Of a stretch of DNA of 64,000 nucleotides, positions 1 to 7,851 are shown in pieces; position 1 is the first letter of the stretch; each line of letters begins with the position of its first letter. The notes below the pieces were generated by a model. It was not told where the DNA came from. It ran no database searches and was given only the letters and a program-made list of their open reading frames with translations. The translations under genes and the position numbers were made by a program. The stretch covers positions 1-64,000 of the forward strand of contig JAISOY010000204.1 in NCBI GenBank assembly GCA_031275285.1, written 5' to 3'. Origin of the DNA: Bacteroidales bacterium (lineage in GTDB: Bacteria > Bacteroidota > Bacteroidia > Bacteroidales > UBA4181).

Positions 1-616
1 GAATACGCTGGAAGAAGTCAACGGAAACGATTGGGACTGTGTGATGACTATTCCGGAAAACCAGTGGGGTTATCATCGTGACTGGTCTTTAACTTACGTA
101 AAAACTCCGTATGACTTGATTGAGATGACGGTAAAAGCCAACTCTCTTGACGGGAATTTTGTGATTAATTTCGGTCCTGACGGACAAGGTAACATCCGCT
201 CTGAGGAAACAAGTATTGCAAAAGGGGTAGGAGACTGGATGGCGCTGAACGGGGAGGCCGTATATGGTGTACATCATTCTGCCCTGGAGAAACAGGATTG
301 GGGTTACAGTACTCAAAAAGGTGACAATATTTACCTTACGGTGTTCAATAAGCCGATGAACAATAAAATAAAGGTAAAGGTGCCGAAAAGCAAGCAAAAG
401 GATATGATCTTTGTAATTGAGGAAGCCGGATTCCTTGTGTCAAAGCAGAAAGCAGTGATTACTGACGGAGGAAGGGATAAGTTCGGTTCTTATTATTATG
501 ATATTCTTTTACCGGATAAAACGGTTCAGAAACTAAAAGATCCTTTCGTGATTAAAATAAAACTGAAGGAAGTGGATAAGGGAGATAAAGGGAATTATCA
601 GCAGGCCATCACTTAG
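1..616 (+). CDS. alpha-L-fucosidase, GH29 (C-terminal part)
   Basis: The reading frame is open from the window edge (codons begin at base 2) to the stop at 616, so the 5' end is missing. About 204 residues are visible. The residues around TIPENQWGYHRDW and the following segment ending NFVINFGPDGQGNIR match the end of the GH29 catalytic barrel, followed by a beta-sandwich tail of about 110 residues. GH29 enzymes are retaining exo-alpha-L-fucosidases and are usually periplasmic in this phylum. The catalytic nucleophile lies upstream of the window. It is separated by about 130 bp from the lrgA-like gene and is probably not co-transcribed with it. A fucosidase here fits the GH95 domain in the cluster on the right, but the two are 43 kb apart. 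Confidence 0.85.
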   Translation, partial: NTLEEVNGNDWDCVMTIPENQWGYHRDWSLTYVKTPYDLIEMTVKANSLDGNFVINFGPDGQGNIRSEETSIAKGVGDWMALNGEAVYGVHHSALEKQDWGYSTQKGDNIYLTVFNKPMNNKIKVKVPKSKQKDMIFVIEEAGFLVSKQKAVITDGGRDKFGSYYYDILLPDKTVQKLKDPFVIKIKLKEVDKGDKGNYQQAIT

Positions 617-743
617 GAATGGTTGATATTTTCATGCTCCAATACAGGATGCCTGTAACCGGGTAGGGGATTGACATGTATTTTGATTGAACTTATGTAA
701 GTTATTTTTATACTTTTACATGGTTTTTTAAAATACTATTTTA

Positions 744-1100
744 ATGATACGTCAATGCGCCATATTATTTGGCTGTTTAGCATTGGGTGAATTAATCGTC
801 TATTTCACTGGAATCAAACTACCTTCCAGTATTATCGGGATGTTACTCCTCACCCTTTTTCTAGAGTTAGGTTGGATAAAGTTGCAATGGGTCCAGGGCG
901 TGGCTGATTTTTTGGCGGCTAATCTGAGTTTTTTCTTTATACCGCCGGGTATTGCGGTGATGCTGTATTTTGATTTAATAGCGGCAGAGATACTTCCCAT
1001 TACCATAGCTATTCTGGTAAGTACCATACTTGTATTACTCGTAACCGGATGGGTGCATCAGGTGGCCCGGAAAAAGAAGAAAAGAAATGGAATATCTTGA
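744..1100 (+). CDS. lrgA: CidA/LrgA family holin-like protein
   Basis: This 118-residue protein has about four hydrophobic segments (near residues 5-25, 29-46, 60-80 and 85-105) and a Lys/Arg-rich tail. The order GELIVYFTGIKLPSSIIGMLLL followed by PPGIAVMLYFDLI is typical of the CidA/LrgA family. These are small inner-membrane proteins that act with an LrgB partner in controlling murein hydrolase export or, as more recent work suggests, in moving small metabolites such as pyruvate. The last 14 bases overlap the start of the next gene, which is the usual lrgAB arrangement with translational coupling. The ATG at 744 is the only plausible start. The family call is firm, but the choice between Lrg and Cid is only nominal. 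Confidence 0.85.
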   Translation: MIRQCAILFGCLALGELIVYFTGIKLPSSIIGMLLLTLFLELGWIKLQWVQGVADFLAANLSFFFIPPGIAVMLYFDLIAAEILPITIAILVSTILVLLVTGWVHQVARKKKKRNGIS

Positions 1101-1788
1101 AAATAAATACTTTTTAATATTTGTGACATTCGGTGTTTTCTTCATTGCAAAACTGATACAGAAGAAAACCGGATATATATTGTTGAATCCGATTTTGCTT
1201 ACAATAGCCGTATTGATAGCGTTTCTTAAACTAACGGGAATCAGTTACGAAACATATAGTGAAGGAGGGGATCTGATAGAATTCTGGCTGAAACCTGCCA
1301 TCGTGGCACTTGGAGTTCCTTTATATCTTCAGCTTCGGCAAATAAAGAAACAACTCGTACCTATTCTTCTTTCCCAATTAGCCGGGTGTATTGTCGGAAT
1401 CGTATCGGTAGTACTTATTGCTCATTTATTAGGAGCAAGCCGGGAAGTCGTATTGTCTTTGGCCCCAAAGTCGGTAACTACGCCTATTGCCATGGAGGTA
1501 TCCAGCGCAATAGGTGGTATTCCACCGCTTACTGCGGCTGTTGTCGTATGCGTAGGAATATTTGGTGGTATGATCGGATTTAAACTGATGAAGTTATTAA
1601 AAATTAACCAACCTATCTCACAGGGGTTATCTATGGGTACTGCAGCACATGCTTTGGGGACATCTACAGCAATGGAAATCAGTAGTAAATACGGAGCATA
1701 TGCCGGATTAGGGCTTATCCTGAATGGTATATTAACAGCGCTTCTTACTCCAACGATCCTTGAATTATTGGGCTTTTTACCAGCTTAA
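1087..1788 (+). CDS. lrgB: LrgB family membrane protein
   Basis: The protein has 233 residues with six or seven predicted membrane segments. It carries the family signatures LAPKSVTTPIAMEVS (about residues 125-140), a Gly-rich segment GGIPPLTA, and GTAAHALGTSTAMEIS (about 183-198). It starts inside the end of lrgA (14-base overlap), so the pair forms one operon. LrgB/CidB proteins sit in the inner membrane with LrgA/CidA. Length and motifs are complete and there is no sign of damage. No LytTR or LysR regulator is adjacent, so its control cannot be read from this window. Confidence 0.88.
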   Translation: MEYLENKYFLIFVTFGVFFIAKLIQKKTGYILLNPILLTIAVLIAFLKLTGISYETYSEGGDLIEFWLKPAIVALGVPLYLQLRQIKKQLVPILLSQLAGCIVGIVSVVLIAHLLGASREVVLSLAPKSVTTPIAMEVSSAIGGIPPLTAAVVVCVGIFGGMIGFKLMKLLKINQPISQGLSMGTAAHALGTSTAMEISSKYGAYAGLGLILNGILTALLTPTILELLGFLPA

Positions 1789-1848
1789 ATGGATTGTTTG
1801 ATATGTTATTTACATATGAAGTAATTATAAACCCCGATAAAAATTTTG

Positions 1849-1856
1849 TATATTTG
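1849..1856 (+). promoter_or_regulatory. Bacteroidota -7 box
   Basis: TATATTTG matches the TAnnTTTG consensus of primary promoters in this phylum. It lies about 230 bases upstream of the ATG at 2083, so the following gene would have a long leader. I found no riboswitch-like fold in that leader and no convincing -33 element. Confidence 0.4.
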
Positions 1857-2082
1857 CATTACAATGTACTAATAAGCAGGATTGCAATATATTATAGGAT
1901 TCAAATATTTAATATCAAAACATATATCTGTTCCAAACAAAAATAACAGATTCCATACACAAGGATCTTCTTATTATCAGGAACAACAAAAATATTTCTA
2001 AAGTCTACCCTTATGAAGTGTCTTATTCAAAGGATGGATACCAGGTTTACTGAAAATTACTCTAACCGATAATAATGTATAA

Positions 2083-2493
2083 ATGATGAATTATTACTTT
2101 ATTTCAGCCAGTGTTGTTTTAATTATATCGTTATTGGTACATACCATACCGGGCAATAAACAATATATCATGTTGAATCCCCGGAAGCATAATAGGGCGG
2201 AAGAACGTTTGTTCCGGATATGGTTGACCGGACGCTCAGGTTTCCAGATGGTAACGATCGACCTGTTGTTATCCGCAATATTCATCTTTTTGATGGGAAT
2301 CAACGTGATAGACTACAATTTTTACCTGGCGCTTTTTATTTCATTATTATTTTTGGGGTATAGTATATTTTGGATACTGACTTTATTCATATCAAAAGCT
2401 AAAATATTCTATTTTGTCCGGTTATGTCATTGGTGTATATTTTTGATCGTGTCGGTATTGGTCGCGTTGGGCATGTCTTGTTATCCTGATTAA
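2083..2493 (+). CDS. small integral membrane protein of unknown function
   Basis: The product is 136 residues and mostly hydrophobic, with about four membrane segments (near residues 4-24, 60-78, 82-105 and 112-132). A charged loop containing NPRKHNRAEERLFRIW lies between the first and second. I do not recognise a family. The two ATG codons at the start (2083 and 2086) cannot be told apart. The gene stands alone: upstream is the lrgAB pair about 295 bp away, and downstream is a convergent methyltransferase. Codon use and length look like a real gene. Confidence 0.6.
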   Translation: MMNYYFISASVVLIISLLVHTIPGNKQYIMLNPRKHNRAEERLFRIWLTGRSGFQMVTIDLLLSAIFIFLMGINVIDYNFYLALFISLLFLGYSIFWILTLFISKAKIFYFVRLCHWCIFLIVSVLVALGMSCYPD

Positions 2494-2702
2494 ACAGACA
2501 TCCGGGAATAACCGGAAAAAGACATGAATAAATGTAGGTTCACAGGTATATGACTCATCTTCGGCAACGATCCTACAACAAATATATGTATGAGGCTTGT
2601 TCTCCTGTGTATTTGGTTTTAATATCTGTAATTTTGTTTTTGTTAGAACAATTCTACATTTTCACCATACTATAATAGATTTTCATCGTTTAAATATTTT
2701 GA

Positions 2703-2741
2703 AAACGGGAAGACGATCATGTTACGATCACCTTCCCGTTT
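2703..2741 (-). terminator. rho-independent terminator of the methyltransferase gene
   Basis: Arms AAACGGGAAG (2703-2712) and CTTCCCGTTT (2732-2741) form a perfect 10-bp stem. On the minus strand the stem is followed by TTTTC and an A/T-rich stretch. It lies 8 bases past the methyltransferase stop and could also stop transcription from the convergent gene. Confidence 0.65.
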
Positions 2742-2748
2742 GGATTGT

Positions 2749-3579
2749 CTATATTTTCTTTCCGATATAGAACGTGTAACCATAAAACTCCTTATACTTA
2801 TGATATAACTGCATCTCATGGCATTGATTAGCGACCAGCTCTTCGGCTGTTTTGTTGCCGGCATGCTTTTCGAGGAATTTTTCCTGTGCTGTGATCTGTG
2901 GTTGGTAGAAGTGTTCAATCCAGCAGTTTTCCGGCAGGATAAAGCAGGCTACGGGAACGTATCCGGCTTTTTGCAGCTGGGCCAGTTTATTTGGAATGGT
3001 ATTTATTTCAGGATAGGCATCTGTCCAGAATTCATTGATTTCGGCAGGACGTTCATCTGTAAACCAGGATACTTCCGAAACAGCGATATAACCGCCTGGT
3101 TTCAGAAATTGTCGCCACAGGTTTATTCCGTGCTCAAAACCAATGTTATAGATAGCTCCTTCCGACCAGATCAGGTCTAATTCATCTTTTTTGAATGGAG
3201 GTTCATCCATCGAGCCGACTATCCCTTTCATTCTGTTTTGCAGATGGAGGCGTTCCGCATTACTGTTGAACAGGCGGATAAAATCGGGAAACAGGTCCAC
3301 ACCGGTGATCTGGCCCGGGGCATGTTGTGCCAGAGTCATTGTTTGTCCACCTGTACCGCATCCAAGGTCGGCAATAAGGGATTGGTCCGTAAGACCTTCA
3401 ATGAAACTAAGCGCTTTGATGGTTGTCTCAGGACTTCCCGGTCCCTGGCGTTCTACACTTGAAAAATACTCGCAGATTAAATTAAAGTCGAATTCGTGAA
3501 TTGACCGGTTAGGCGAGGACGAAGTATGTTCACTCGTTTGATTGGGCGTGAGGTTATTGGATTTATTATCGTTATTCAT
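2749..3579 (-). CDS. class I SAM-dependent methyltransferase
   Basis: The 276-residue protein has a Rossmann-type methyltransferase core. Motif I reads DLGCGTGG (residues 71-78), followed by an acidic end of strand 2 (GVDLFPDF) and later strands with [14 protein letters not shown] and [10 protein letters not shown]. The first 35 residues are polar and probably disordered. The substrate cannot be inferred; in Bacteroidales, close look-alikes are annotated only as small-molecule methyltransferases. It is a single gene with its own -7 box (3644-3651) and a terminator just past the stop. Confidence 0.85.
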   Translation of the reverse strand: MNNDNKSNNLTPNQTSEHTSSSPNRSIHEFDFNLICEYFSSVERQGPGSPETTIKALSFIEGLTDQSLIADLGCGTGGQTMTLAQHAPGQITGVDLFPDFIRLFNSNAERLHLQNRMKGIVGSMDEPPFKKDELDLIWSEGAIYNIGFEHGINLWRQFLKPGGYIAVSEVSWFTDERPAEINEFWTDAYPEINTIPNKLAQLQKAGYVPVACFILPENCWIEHFYQPQITAQEKFLEKHAGNKTAEELVANQCHEMQLYHKYKEFYGYTFYIGKKI

Positions 3580-3643
3580 GATGTTTAAATTTTATAATGA
3601 TAGGTAGCAACGGAATAAAATTACAGTTAATTGCCAATTGCTA

Positions 3644-3651
3644 CAAATGTA
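3644..3651 (-). promoter_or_regulatory. -7 box for the methyltransferase gene
   Basis: On the minus strand this reads TACATTTG, matching TAnnTTTG, about 65 bases before the ATG at 3579. The -33 region is A/T rich without a clear TTTG. Confidence 0.45.
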
Positions 3652-3710
3652 TTGATACTATATAAATATGGAAATAACTCCGGCAAGGATCTGCCTGAGC
3701 TTGCTAAGGG

Positions 3711-3738
3711 ATAACCGTGACAGAATGTCTACGGTTAT
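3711..3738. other. strong isolated hairpin between two minus-strand genes
   Basis: ATAACCGTGACA and TGTCTACGGTTAT form a 12-bp stem with one bulged T and a GAA loop. It is about 105 bases past the stop of the GyrI-like gene and about 60 bases upstream of the methyltransferase promoter box. No T-run follows on either strand, so it is not a textbook terminator. It could be an attenuated terminator or an mRNA 3'-end stabiliser. Confidence 0.4.
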
Positions 3739-3843
3739 TTACTTCACGGACTCCTTCTTAAATTTAAACATCCAACGTTTTTAGTGGTACAAAGATAAGG
3801 ATTATTTTAACTAACGGCATGATGTACCCGGAATTTATTCGGA

Positions 3844-4482
3844 CTACAGGTCCTTTTTCCTGACAGGATGCCGGACAACGGTCTTTAATTTCTCAGGAGC
3901 AGATTTCCGCGGATCGGTGATATAAATTTCGTGGTGATATCGGTTGTCGGTAATATCGATCAGGTAACCGTTCTTTTCGGCATATTCTTCCATTGCCTGG
4001 ATGGTGGCCGGCTCGTCATCGTAGGATCCTGTATGCATGCACTGTACACATAAACCTTCATGATAGGTGAAGAACTCCACTTTTGAGAAGTCTTTTTTCT
4101 TTTTCTTTTCCGCTTCGGCTTTTGCCCAAACGAGATCTTTTTCCTGAACGAAATCAGGAAGGCGTATAACGGAAATCCAATGGAAATCATTTTTCCGGTT
4201 GTAATCCATATATGTAAGGCCGTCTATCCACCAAAAACCTTCCAATGGCGGGACTACATATTCAAGAAAGTCATTGATCCGATACCCGCTTTTACCACTC
4301 ATTTTGATGGTATAAGCAATTCCGTACAGAAGTCCTACAGCTTGCTGATATTCGCCGTCTTCCATATTGGGGTTTCCTTTTCCCCTGATAGCTATGAAAT
4401 TCATTGCCGGAATTTCAATCATCTCAGATTTCTTTTTTGGAAGATAGAATTCCTTATATTCCTTTTTGTAATCGAAAGCCAT
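3844..4482 (-). CDS. GyrI-like small-molecule-binding domain protein
   Basis: The protein has 212 residues. The N-terminus (FDYKKEYKEFYLPKKKSEMIEIPAMNFIAIRGKGNP) and the later block FFTYHEGLCVQCMHTGSYDDEPATIQAM are typical of the stand-alone GyrI-like (SOUL/Bacterial Transcription Activator effector-binding) family. Its members bind drug-like ligands or, in some cases, hydrolyse toxic electrophiles. The central part is variable and holds a Lys-rich run (AEAEKKKKKDFSKVEFF). No DNA-binding domain is attached. It is a single gene, with one copy of the 93-bp repeat ending 20 bases before its ATG. Confidence 0.8.
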   Translation of the reverse strand: MAFDYKKEYKEFYLPKKKSEMIEIPAMNFIAIRGKGNPNMEDGEYQQAVGLLYGIAYTIKMSGKSGYRINDFLEYVVPPLEGFWWIDGLTYMDYNRKNDFHWISVIRLPDFVQEKDLVWAKAEAEKKKKKDFSKVEFFTYHEGLCVQCMHTGSYDDEPATIQAMEEYAEKNGYLIDITDNRYHHEIYITDPRKSAPEKLKTVVRHPVRKKDL

Positions 4483-4501
4483 AAATCGAGTTTTTATTAT
4501 A

Positions 4502-4594
4502 TAAGTAATCTAAAACAATTAATGTCATATTTTCAGAACGTAATCCATTTGACCAATGTGACATAAGGAAACAATAAATAGCACTGAGTGCTTA
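4502..4594 (+). repeat. 93-bp dispersed element, copy 1
   Basis: This copy runs from TAAGTAAT to AGCACTGAGTGCTTA. It belongs to the larger subfamily (with copies 4, 5, 6 and 7). It lies 20 bases upstream of the GyrI-like gene. See the dedicated finding for comparison of all copies. Confidence 0.9.
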
Positions 4595-5149
4595 ATAAGT
4601 GGATGTTCATAATTAGTTCACATTATCGCATTTTCTGTTTCCCCCGCTCATACAGAGGTGTTACACCAGGGAGGCCTGAGCTTCCGGAAGCGAGTACCAG
4701 CCCTGCAAAGTGAAGGGGCAATCCGGAAGCTGTCTGAGCCGTCAGGCGAACTAAGCGGAGCGATCTCACCGGAGGTAGTTCTTCCGGCGTCCCGTAGCGT
4801 GCAGTGACTGGTCGCTGAGGAAGCAAGCCTTGATTTTTACTCACCATAGATAATTTATATGGTGTTCGTGAGACCACTTCGCTCAGTTGCTTCTTTTTAT
4901 CAAGAAAAAGAAGGTTAAAAATGATTCCATATATGTATGATATTATTTTGAACAATTACTTACAAAGATATATCATGTTGAATAAACAGGTTTTACCATT
5001 CTTGCTAAAATCTACCTGATGAAAATGATAATGGTCCATATGTCTTTTATGGTCTGAATTCTACAAAAAGTGATAAAGATACCCCCGGTAGTATATTCCC
5101 GGGTATGTATCCGGGATTAGTCTTTCAGGTTAAATCCCGGATTATTCCC
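4595..5149. other. non-coding region with GC-rich palindromic stretch
   Basis: No credible gene was found. Bases 4640-4860 are visibly richer in G and C than their surroundings and contain short palindromes such as GCTTCCGGAAGC near 4680. The reverse strand has an open frame at 4623-4955, but its composition and lack of family resemblance argue against a protein. A short phrase around 4890-4905 (CTTGATAAAAAGAAGCAA on the minus strand) resembles one at about 12318 on the plus strand, so both may be decayed copies of one intergenic sequence. Confidence 0.4.
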
Positions 5150-5157
5150 TACCTTTA
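5150..5157 (+). promoter_or_regulatory. -7 box in front of the aspartate dehydrogenase gene
   Basis: TACCTTTA matches TAnnTTTG at seven of eight positions and ends four bases before the ATG at 5162. This supports 5162 as start over an in-frame codon at 5105. The mRNA would be leaderless or nearly so. Confidence 0.4.
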
Positions 5158-5161
5158 CCCT

Positions 5162-5950
5162 ATGAAAAAATTAGTAATTTTCGGATGCGGGCGTCTTGCC
5201 CGGATTGTGGTCAATGCCGTCCTGAACGATCTGTTACCCGAATATGATTTAGTCGGAGTATATTCCCGTACAGCGGCGAAAGCCGATGAATTTGCTGCGG
5301 TAATGACACAACACGGCAGACCTTGTAAAGCGTACTCAACACTGGAGGAACTGTTGGCATTAAGGCCTGATTACCTAGTGGAAGCGGCATCGCCGGCTGC
5401 GATGAAATCTCTTACGCTACCTGCGCTGATGAACGGTACGTCTATAGTCACCCTGTCTATCGGGGCGTTGGCGGATACTGTTTTTTATAAGGAGGCTATC
5501 GAAACAGCTAAGAAGAACGGAACCCGGATATATATTGCTTCGGGTGCTACGGGCGGGTTTGATGTGTTGCGCACGGCTACGCTGATGGGAAATGCAAAAG
5601 CTTGTTTCTTTAACGAGAAAGGCGTGAATGCATTGCGAAGGTCTTCGGTTTATGATCCTGTGATGGAGAAGGAAAAGCGGATTGTCTTTTCGGGTACTGC
5701 CCTGGAAGCTATCGGTGTTTTTCCTACGGGTCTGAATGTTTCTGTTGCGGCATCGCTGGCATCGGTGGGGCCGGAAGATATGCAGGTAACCATGCAGTCT
5801 ACCCCGGGCTTTGTAGGTGATACGCAGCGGGTTGAAATAAAAAACGACCAGGTACATGCCATGGTCGATGTTTACAGTGCTACTTCCGATATTGCGGGAT
5901 GGTCGGTCGTAAGTACGCTGATCAATATTGTGTCACCCGTTGTATTCTGA
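5162..5950 (+). CDS. nadX: aspartate dehydrogenase-like protein (NadX/DUF108 family)
   Basis: From the ATG at 5162 the product has 262 residues, the usual length of NadX. It begins MKKLVIFGCGRLARIV, giving a Rossmann GxGxxA motif at residues 8-13. It continues with features of the family: EAASPAAMKSL, the strand and loop YIASGATGGFD before the catalytic domain, and NVSVAASLASVGPEDMQVTM near the C-terminus. NadX oxidises L-aspartate to iminoaspartate with NAD(P)+, the first step of an alternative route to quinolinate and NAD. No nadA or nadC gene is adjacent. Its last 18 bases overlap the end of the convergent dehydrogenase-like gene. Confidence 0.8.
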   Translation: MKKLVIFGCGRLARIVVNAVLNDLLPEYDLVGVYSRTAAKADEFAAVMTQHGRPCKAYSTLEELLALRPDYLVEAASPAAMKSLTLPALMNGTSIVTLSIGALADTVFYKEAIETAKKNGTRIYIASGATGGFDVLRTATLMGNAKACFFNEKGVNALRRSSVYDPVMEKEKRIVFSGTALEAIGVFPTGLNVSVAASLASVGPEDMQVTMQSTPGFVGDTQRVEIKNDQVHAMVDVYSATSDIAGWSVVSTLINIVSPVVF

Positions 5951-6817
5951 AAGGTTTTGGAGGACTTTTTCACTCAACCGGTCGAATGCCTGACGGGTGC
6001 GTCCGGTAGAAACCTGCATACAACGTACATGTGGATCGGAGAGGAGATGCTCACCGCCGAGTGCGCCGATGGTGTCGCAAAAACAGAGGTTATCACCTTT
6101 GAGCCATTGGAGGAAGGGAGCTTCGTCCCATGCAGGTGATAATCCTGTGTTGAAAAGTATCTTTTTGTTTCCGAGTTGACGGAATTCTTCTTCGTGTATC
6201 AGGATTGTATTTTTATTGAGGCAGCACACGACTACTTCACTTTGTTTAAGCACTTCACCTATGGGTAGGTAGCGATATCCTTTGGCGCGGGCTTCTTCTT
6301 TCTCGCTCCGGGAAAAGTAGGTAATATCGGCACCGAAGAAATGAAGGGCGTCGGCTATCATTCCGCCAGACTTTCCGAGTCCGATGATGCCGGCTTTAAG
6401 TCCGGTTATTTCGCGGGACATACCGTCCCAGGGCTCTTGTCCGAACCCGTGCAGGCACCGTATCAATTCACTGATAACATATTCAACCACTCCTTCATCG
6501 CCATAATCACGGATACCGGTGACGGTGATTCCGCGGCTATTGGCATACAAAATGTCTACATTGGCGCTTTCGGGTGAGTAAAGGGAACAACACATGCCGA
6601 TGTATTGTACGTTAGGGCATTTTTCAAGCGCATACTTATTGATGCGGGACGTATAACTTAGCAATACAGCATCAGCGTCCCCGATGCGGGCGGCGACTTC
6701 GTCGTCGTTGGCAGGGATGTCGGGATACATAATTACTTCCCTGGCGAAGGTATGAAGGGTTGCTTCGGCTGAGGGAATAAGGCTGATGGGTTCGATGGCG
6801 ACGAGTTTCCGGAACAT
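5933..6817 (-). CDS. D-2-hydroxyacid dehydrogenase-like protein, atypical active site
   Basis: The 294-residue protein has a C-terminal NAD-binding domain with IGLGKSG (GxGxxG, residues 146-151) and the general layout of the D-isomer-specific 2-hydroxyacid dehydrogenases. The usual NTxRG segment that supplies the catalytic Arg reads FNTGLSPAWDE here, so that Arg appears to be absent. The C-terminal region that normally carries the active-site His is DPHVRCMQVSTGRT. It is therefore a family member whose reaction is uncertain. It overlaps the 3' end of the nadX-like gene by 18 bases tail to tail. Its own -7 box lies at 6843-6850. Confidence 0.75.
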   Translation of the reverse strand: MFRKLVAIEPISLIPSAEATLHTFAREVIMYPDIPANDDEVAARIGDADAVLLSYTSRINKYALEKCPNVQYIGMCCSLYSPESANVDILYANSRGITVTGIRDYGDEGVVEYVISELIRCLHGFGQEPWDGMSREITGLKAGIIGLGKSGGMIADALHFFGADITYFSRSEKEEARAKGYRYLPIGEVLKQSEVVVCCLNKNTILIHEEEFRQLGNKKILFNTGLSPAWDEAPFLQWLKGDNLCFCDTIGALGGEHLLSDPHVRCMQVSTGRTRQAFDRLSEKVLQNLSEYNG

Positions 6818-6842
6818 GGGTTTTATGGTGTTGTTTTGTGTA

Positions 6843-6850
6843 CAAAGTTA
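6843..6850 (-). promoter_or_regulatory. -7 box for the hydroxyacid dehydrogenase-like gene
   Basis: The minus strand reads TAACTTTG, a full match to TAnnTTTG, 26 bases before the ATG at 6817. Confidence 0.55.
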
Positions 6851-6902
6851 GGGTGTTTTCGGGGAAATAGAAATTTATATCTGTCCGGTGTTTTTAATTA
6901 GG

Positions 6903-6962
6903 GATATTTTCCGGGAGATCGAAAGGGGAGAAACAGGAAAGTCCTTCTTTATAACCGGGCTC
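6903..6962 (-). pseudogene. 20-codon fragment of a second M28 peptidase gene
   Basis: Bases 6903-6939 are identical to 8101-8137 inside the M28 peptidase gene, and the next 23 bases are similar. On the minus strand the frame reads GYKEGLSCFSPFDLPENIPN and then a stop. The intact peptidase has GYKEGGSCFSPFDLPENILD at the matching place. No further similarity was found on either side. It sits directly before the promoter box of the following plus-strand gene. Confidence 0.7.
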
Positions 6963-6967
6963 ATATG

Positions 6968-6975
6968 TATCTTTG
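6968..6975 (+). promoter_or_regulatory. -7 box of the alpha/beta hydrolase gene
   Basis: TATCTTTG fits TAnnTTTG exactly and ends four bases before the ATG at 6980. An upstream in-frame ATG at 6965 would place the promoter inside the gene, so 6980 is the better start. Confidence 0.55.
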
Positions 6976-6979
6976 TGGC

Positions 6980-7696
6980 ATGAAGGAATATATAAACATA
7001 GGTAATGATCCAGATAAAACCATTCCTGCCATTCTTTGGGGAGATTCCGGTGACAGGATGATGATTGCTGTTCATGGGGATCTATCGAATAAGGAAGATA
7101 CGATCATAGAACTACTGGCCAGGACCCTAATACCTAAAGGATATCGCGTTTTAAGTTTTGATCTGCCGGAACACGGCGAACGTAAGAACAGAGAATATGT
7201 ATGTAACCCGCAAAACTGTATTTCCGATCTTCAGGCAGTTGATGCTTATGCAAGATCAATAAGTACCGACATCAGTCTGTTTGCTTGTAGCATAGGCGCT
7301 TATTTCAGTTTGTTGGCATTTCCAACACATGATATCCGGAAATTTTTTCTCCTTTCTCCGATCATCAATATGGAAAACGTCATACAAAATATGATGGCTG
7401 GATTCCAGGTCAGCGAACAGAGATTGAGGGATGAGAAAAAGATACTTTTGCCGATAGGAAAGACATTGGATTGGGATTATTATACTTATGTGAGACAGCA
7501 TCCGGTAGATAGTAACCTGAATTCTGCTATTGCTGTATTGTATGGGAGTAAGGATACGCTTACAACACAGGAAGAGATAATGGTTTTTTCTGAAAAAAAT
7601 CAAGCAGTACTGACTATAATGGAGGGTGGCGAACATTTTTTTTCATCAAACAAACAGTTGTCGTTTTTTGAGGCATGGTTGAATGAAAATTTGTGA
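6980..7696 (+). CDS. alpha/beta hydrolase
   Basis: From the ATG at 6980 the product has 238 residues and no signal peptide, so it is probably cytoplasmic. It shows an alpha/beta-hydrolase order: an early strand and loop MMIAVHGDLSNKEDT (oxyanion region HGD), then VLSFDLPEHGER. The nucleophile elbow FACSIGAYFSLL has Ser in an AxSxG setting rather than GxSxG. A late GSKDTL segment is the likely acid, and the C-terminal EGGEHFF supplies the probable catalytic His. The substrate is unknown. It is a single gene between two minus-strand genes. Confidence 0.75.
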   Translation: MKEYINIGNDPDKTIPAILWGDSGDRMMIAVHGDLSNKEDTIIELLARTLIPKGYRVLSFDLPEHGERKNREYVCNPQNCISDLQAVDAYARSISTDISLFACSIGAYFSLLAFPTHDIRKFFLLSPIINMENVIQNMMAGFQVSEQRLRDEKKILLPIGKTLDWDYYTYVRQHPVDSNLNSAIAVLYGSKDTLTTQEEIMVFSEKNQAVLTIMEGGEHFFSSNKQLSFFEAWLNENL

Positions 7697-7723
7697 GATT
7701 TATTTTTCATGTTAAAAAACAGG

Positions 7724-7758
7724 AAATACCTGTTGAAGATTTTCTCCAACAGGTATTT
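7724..7758. terminator. shared terminator hairpin between convergent genes
   Basis: AAATACCTGTTG (7724-7735) pairs with CAACAGGTATTT (7747-7758) in a perfect 12-bp stem with an 11-base loop. It lies 28 bases past the hydrolase stop. On the minus strand it is followed by a T-rich stretch ending TTTTTT, so it may end transcription of the peptidase gene as well. Confidence 0.6.
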
Positions 7759-7851
7759 GTCATAGCGTTGAGCGGAATTTGTAATTACTTGCATGAGGGC
7801 TTCGCCGTTCCGCTCTAAAATAGCTTTTGGACAGCCCGTCCCATTGTCTGA

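Noticed and set aside
4623-4955. A 110-codon open frame on the minus strand in the gap before the nadX-like gene
   Set aside because: No family resemblance, composition unlike neighbouring genes, and a phrase shared with another gene-free region; it is better explained as decayed intergenic repeat.
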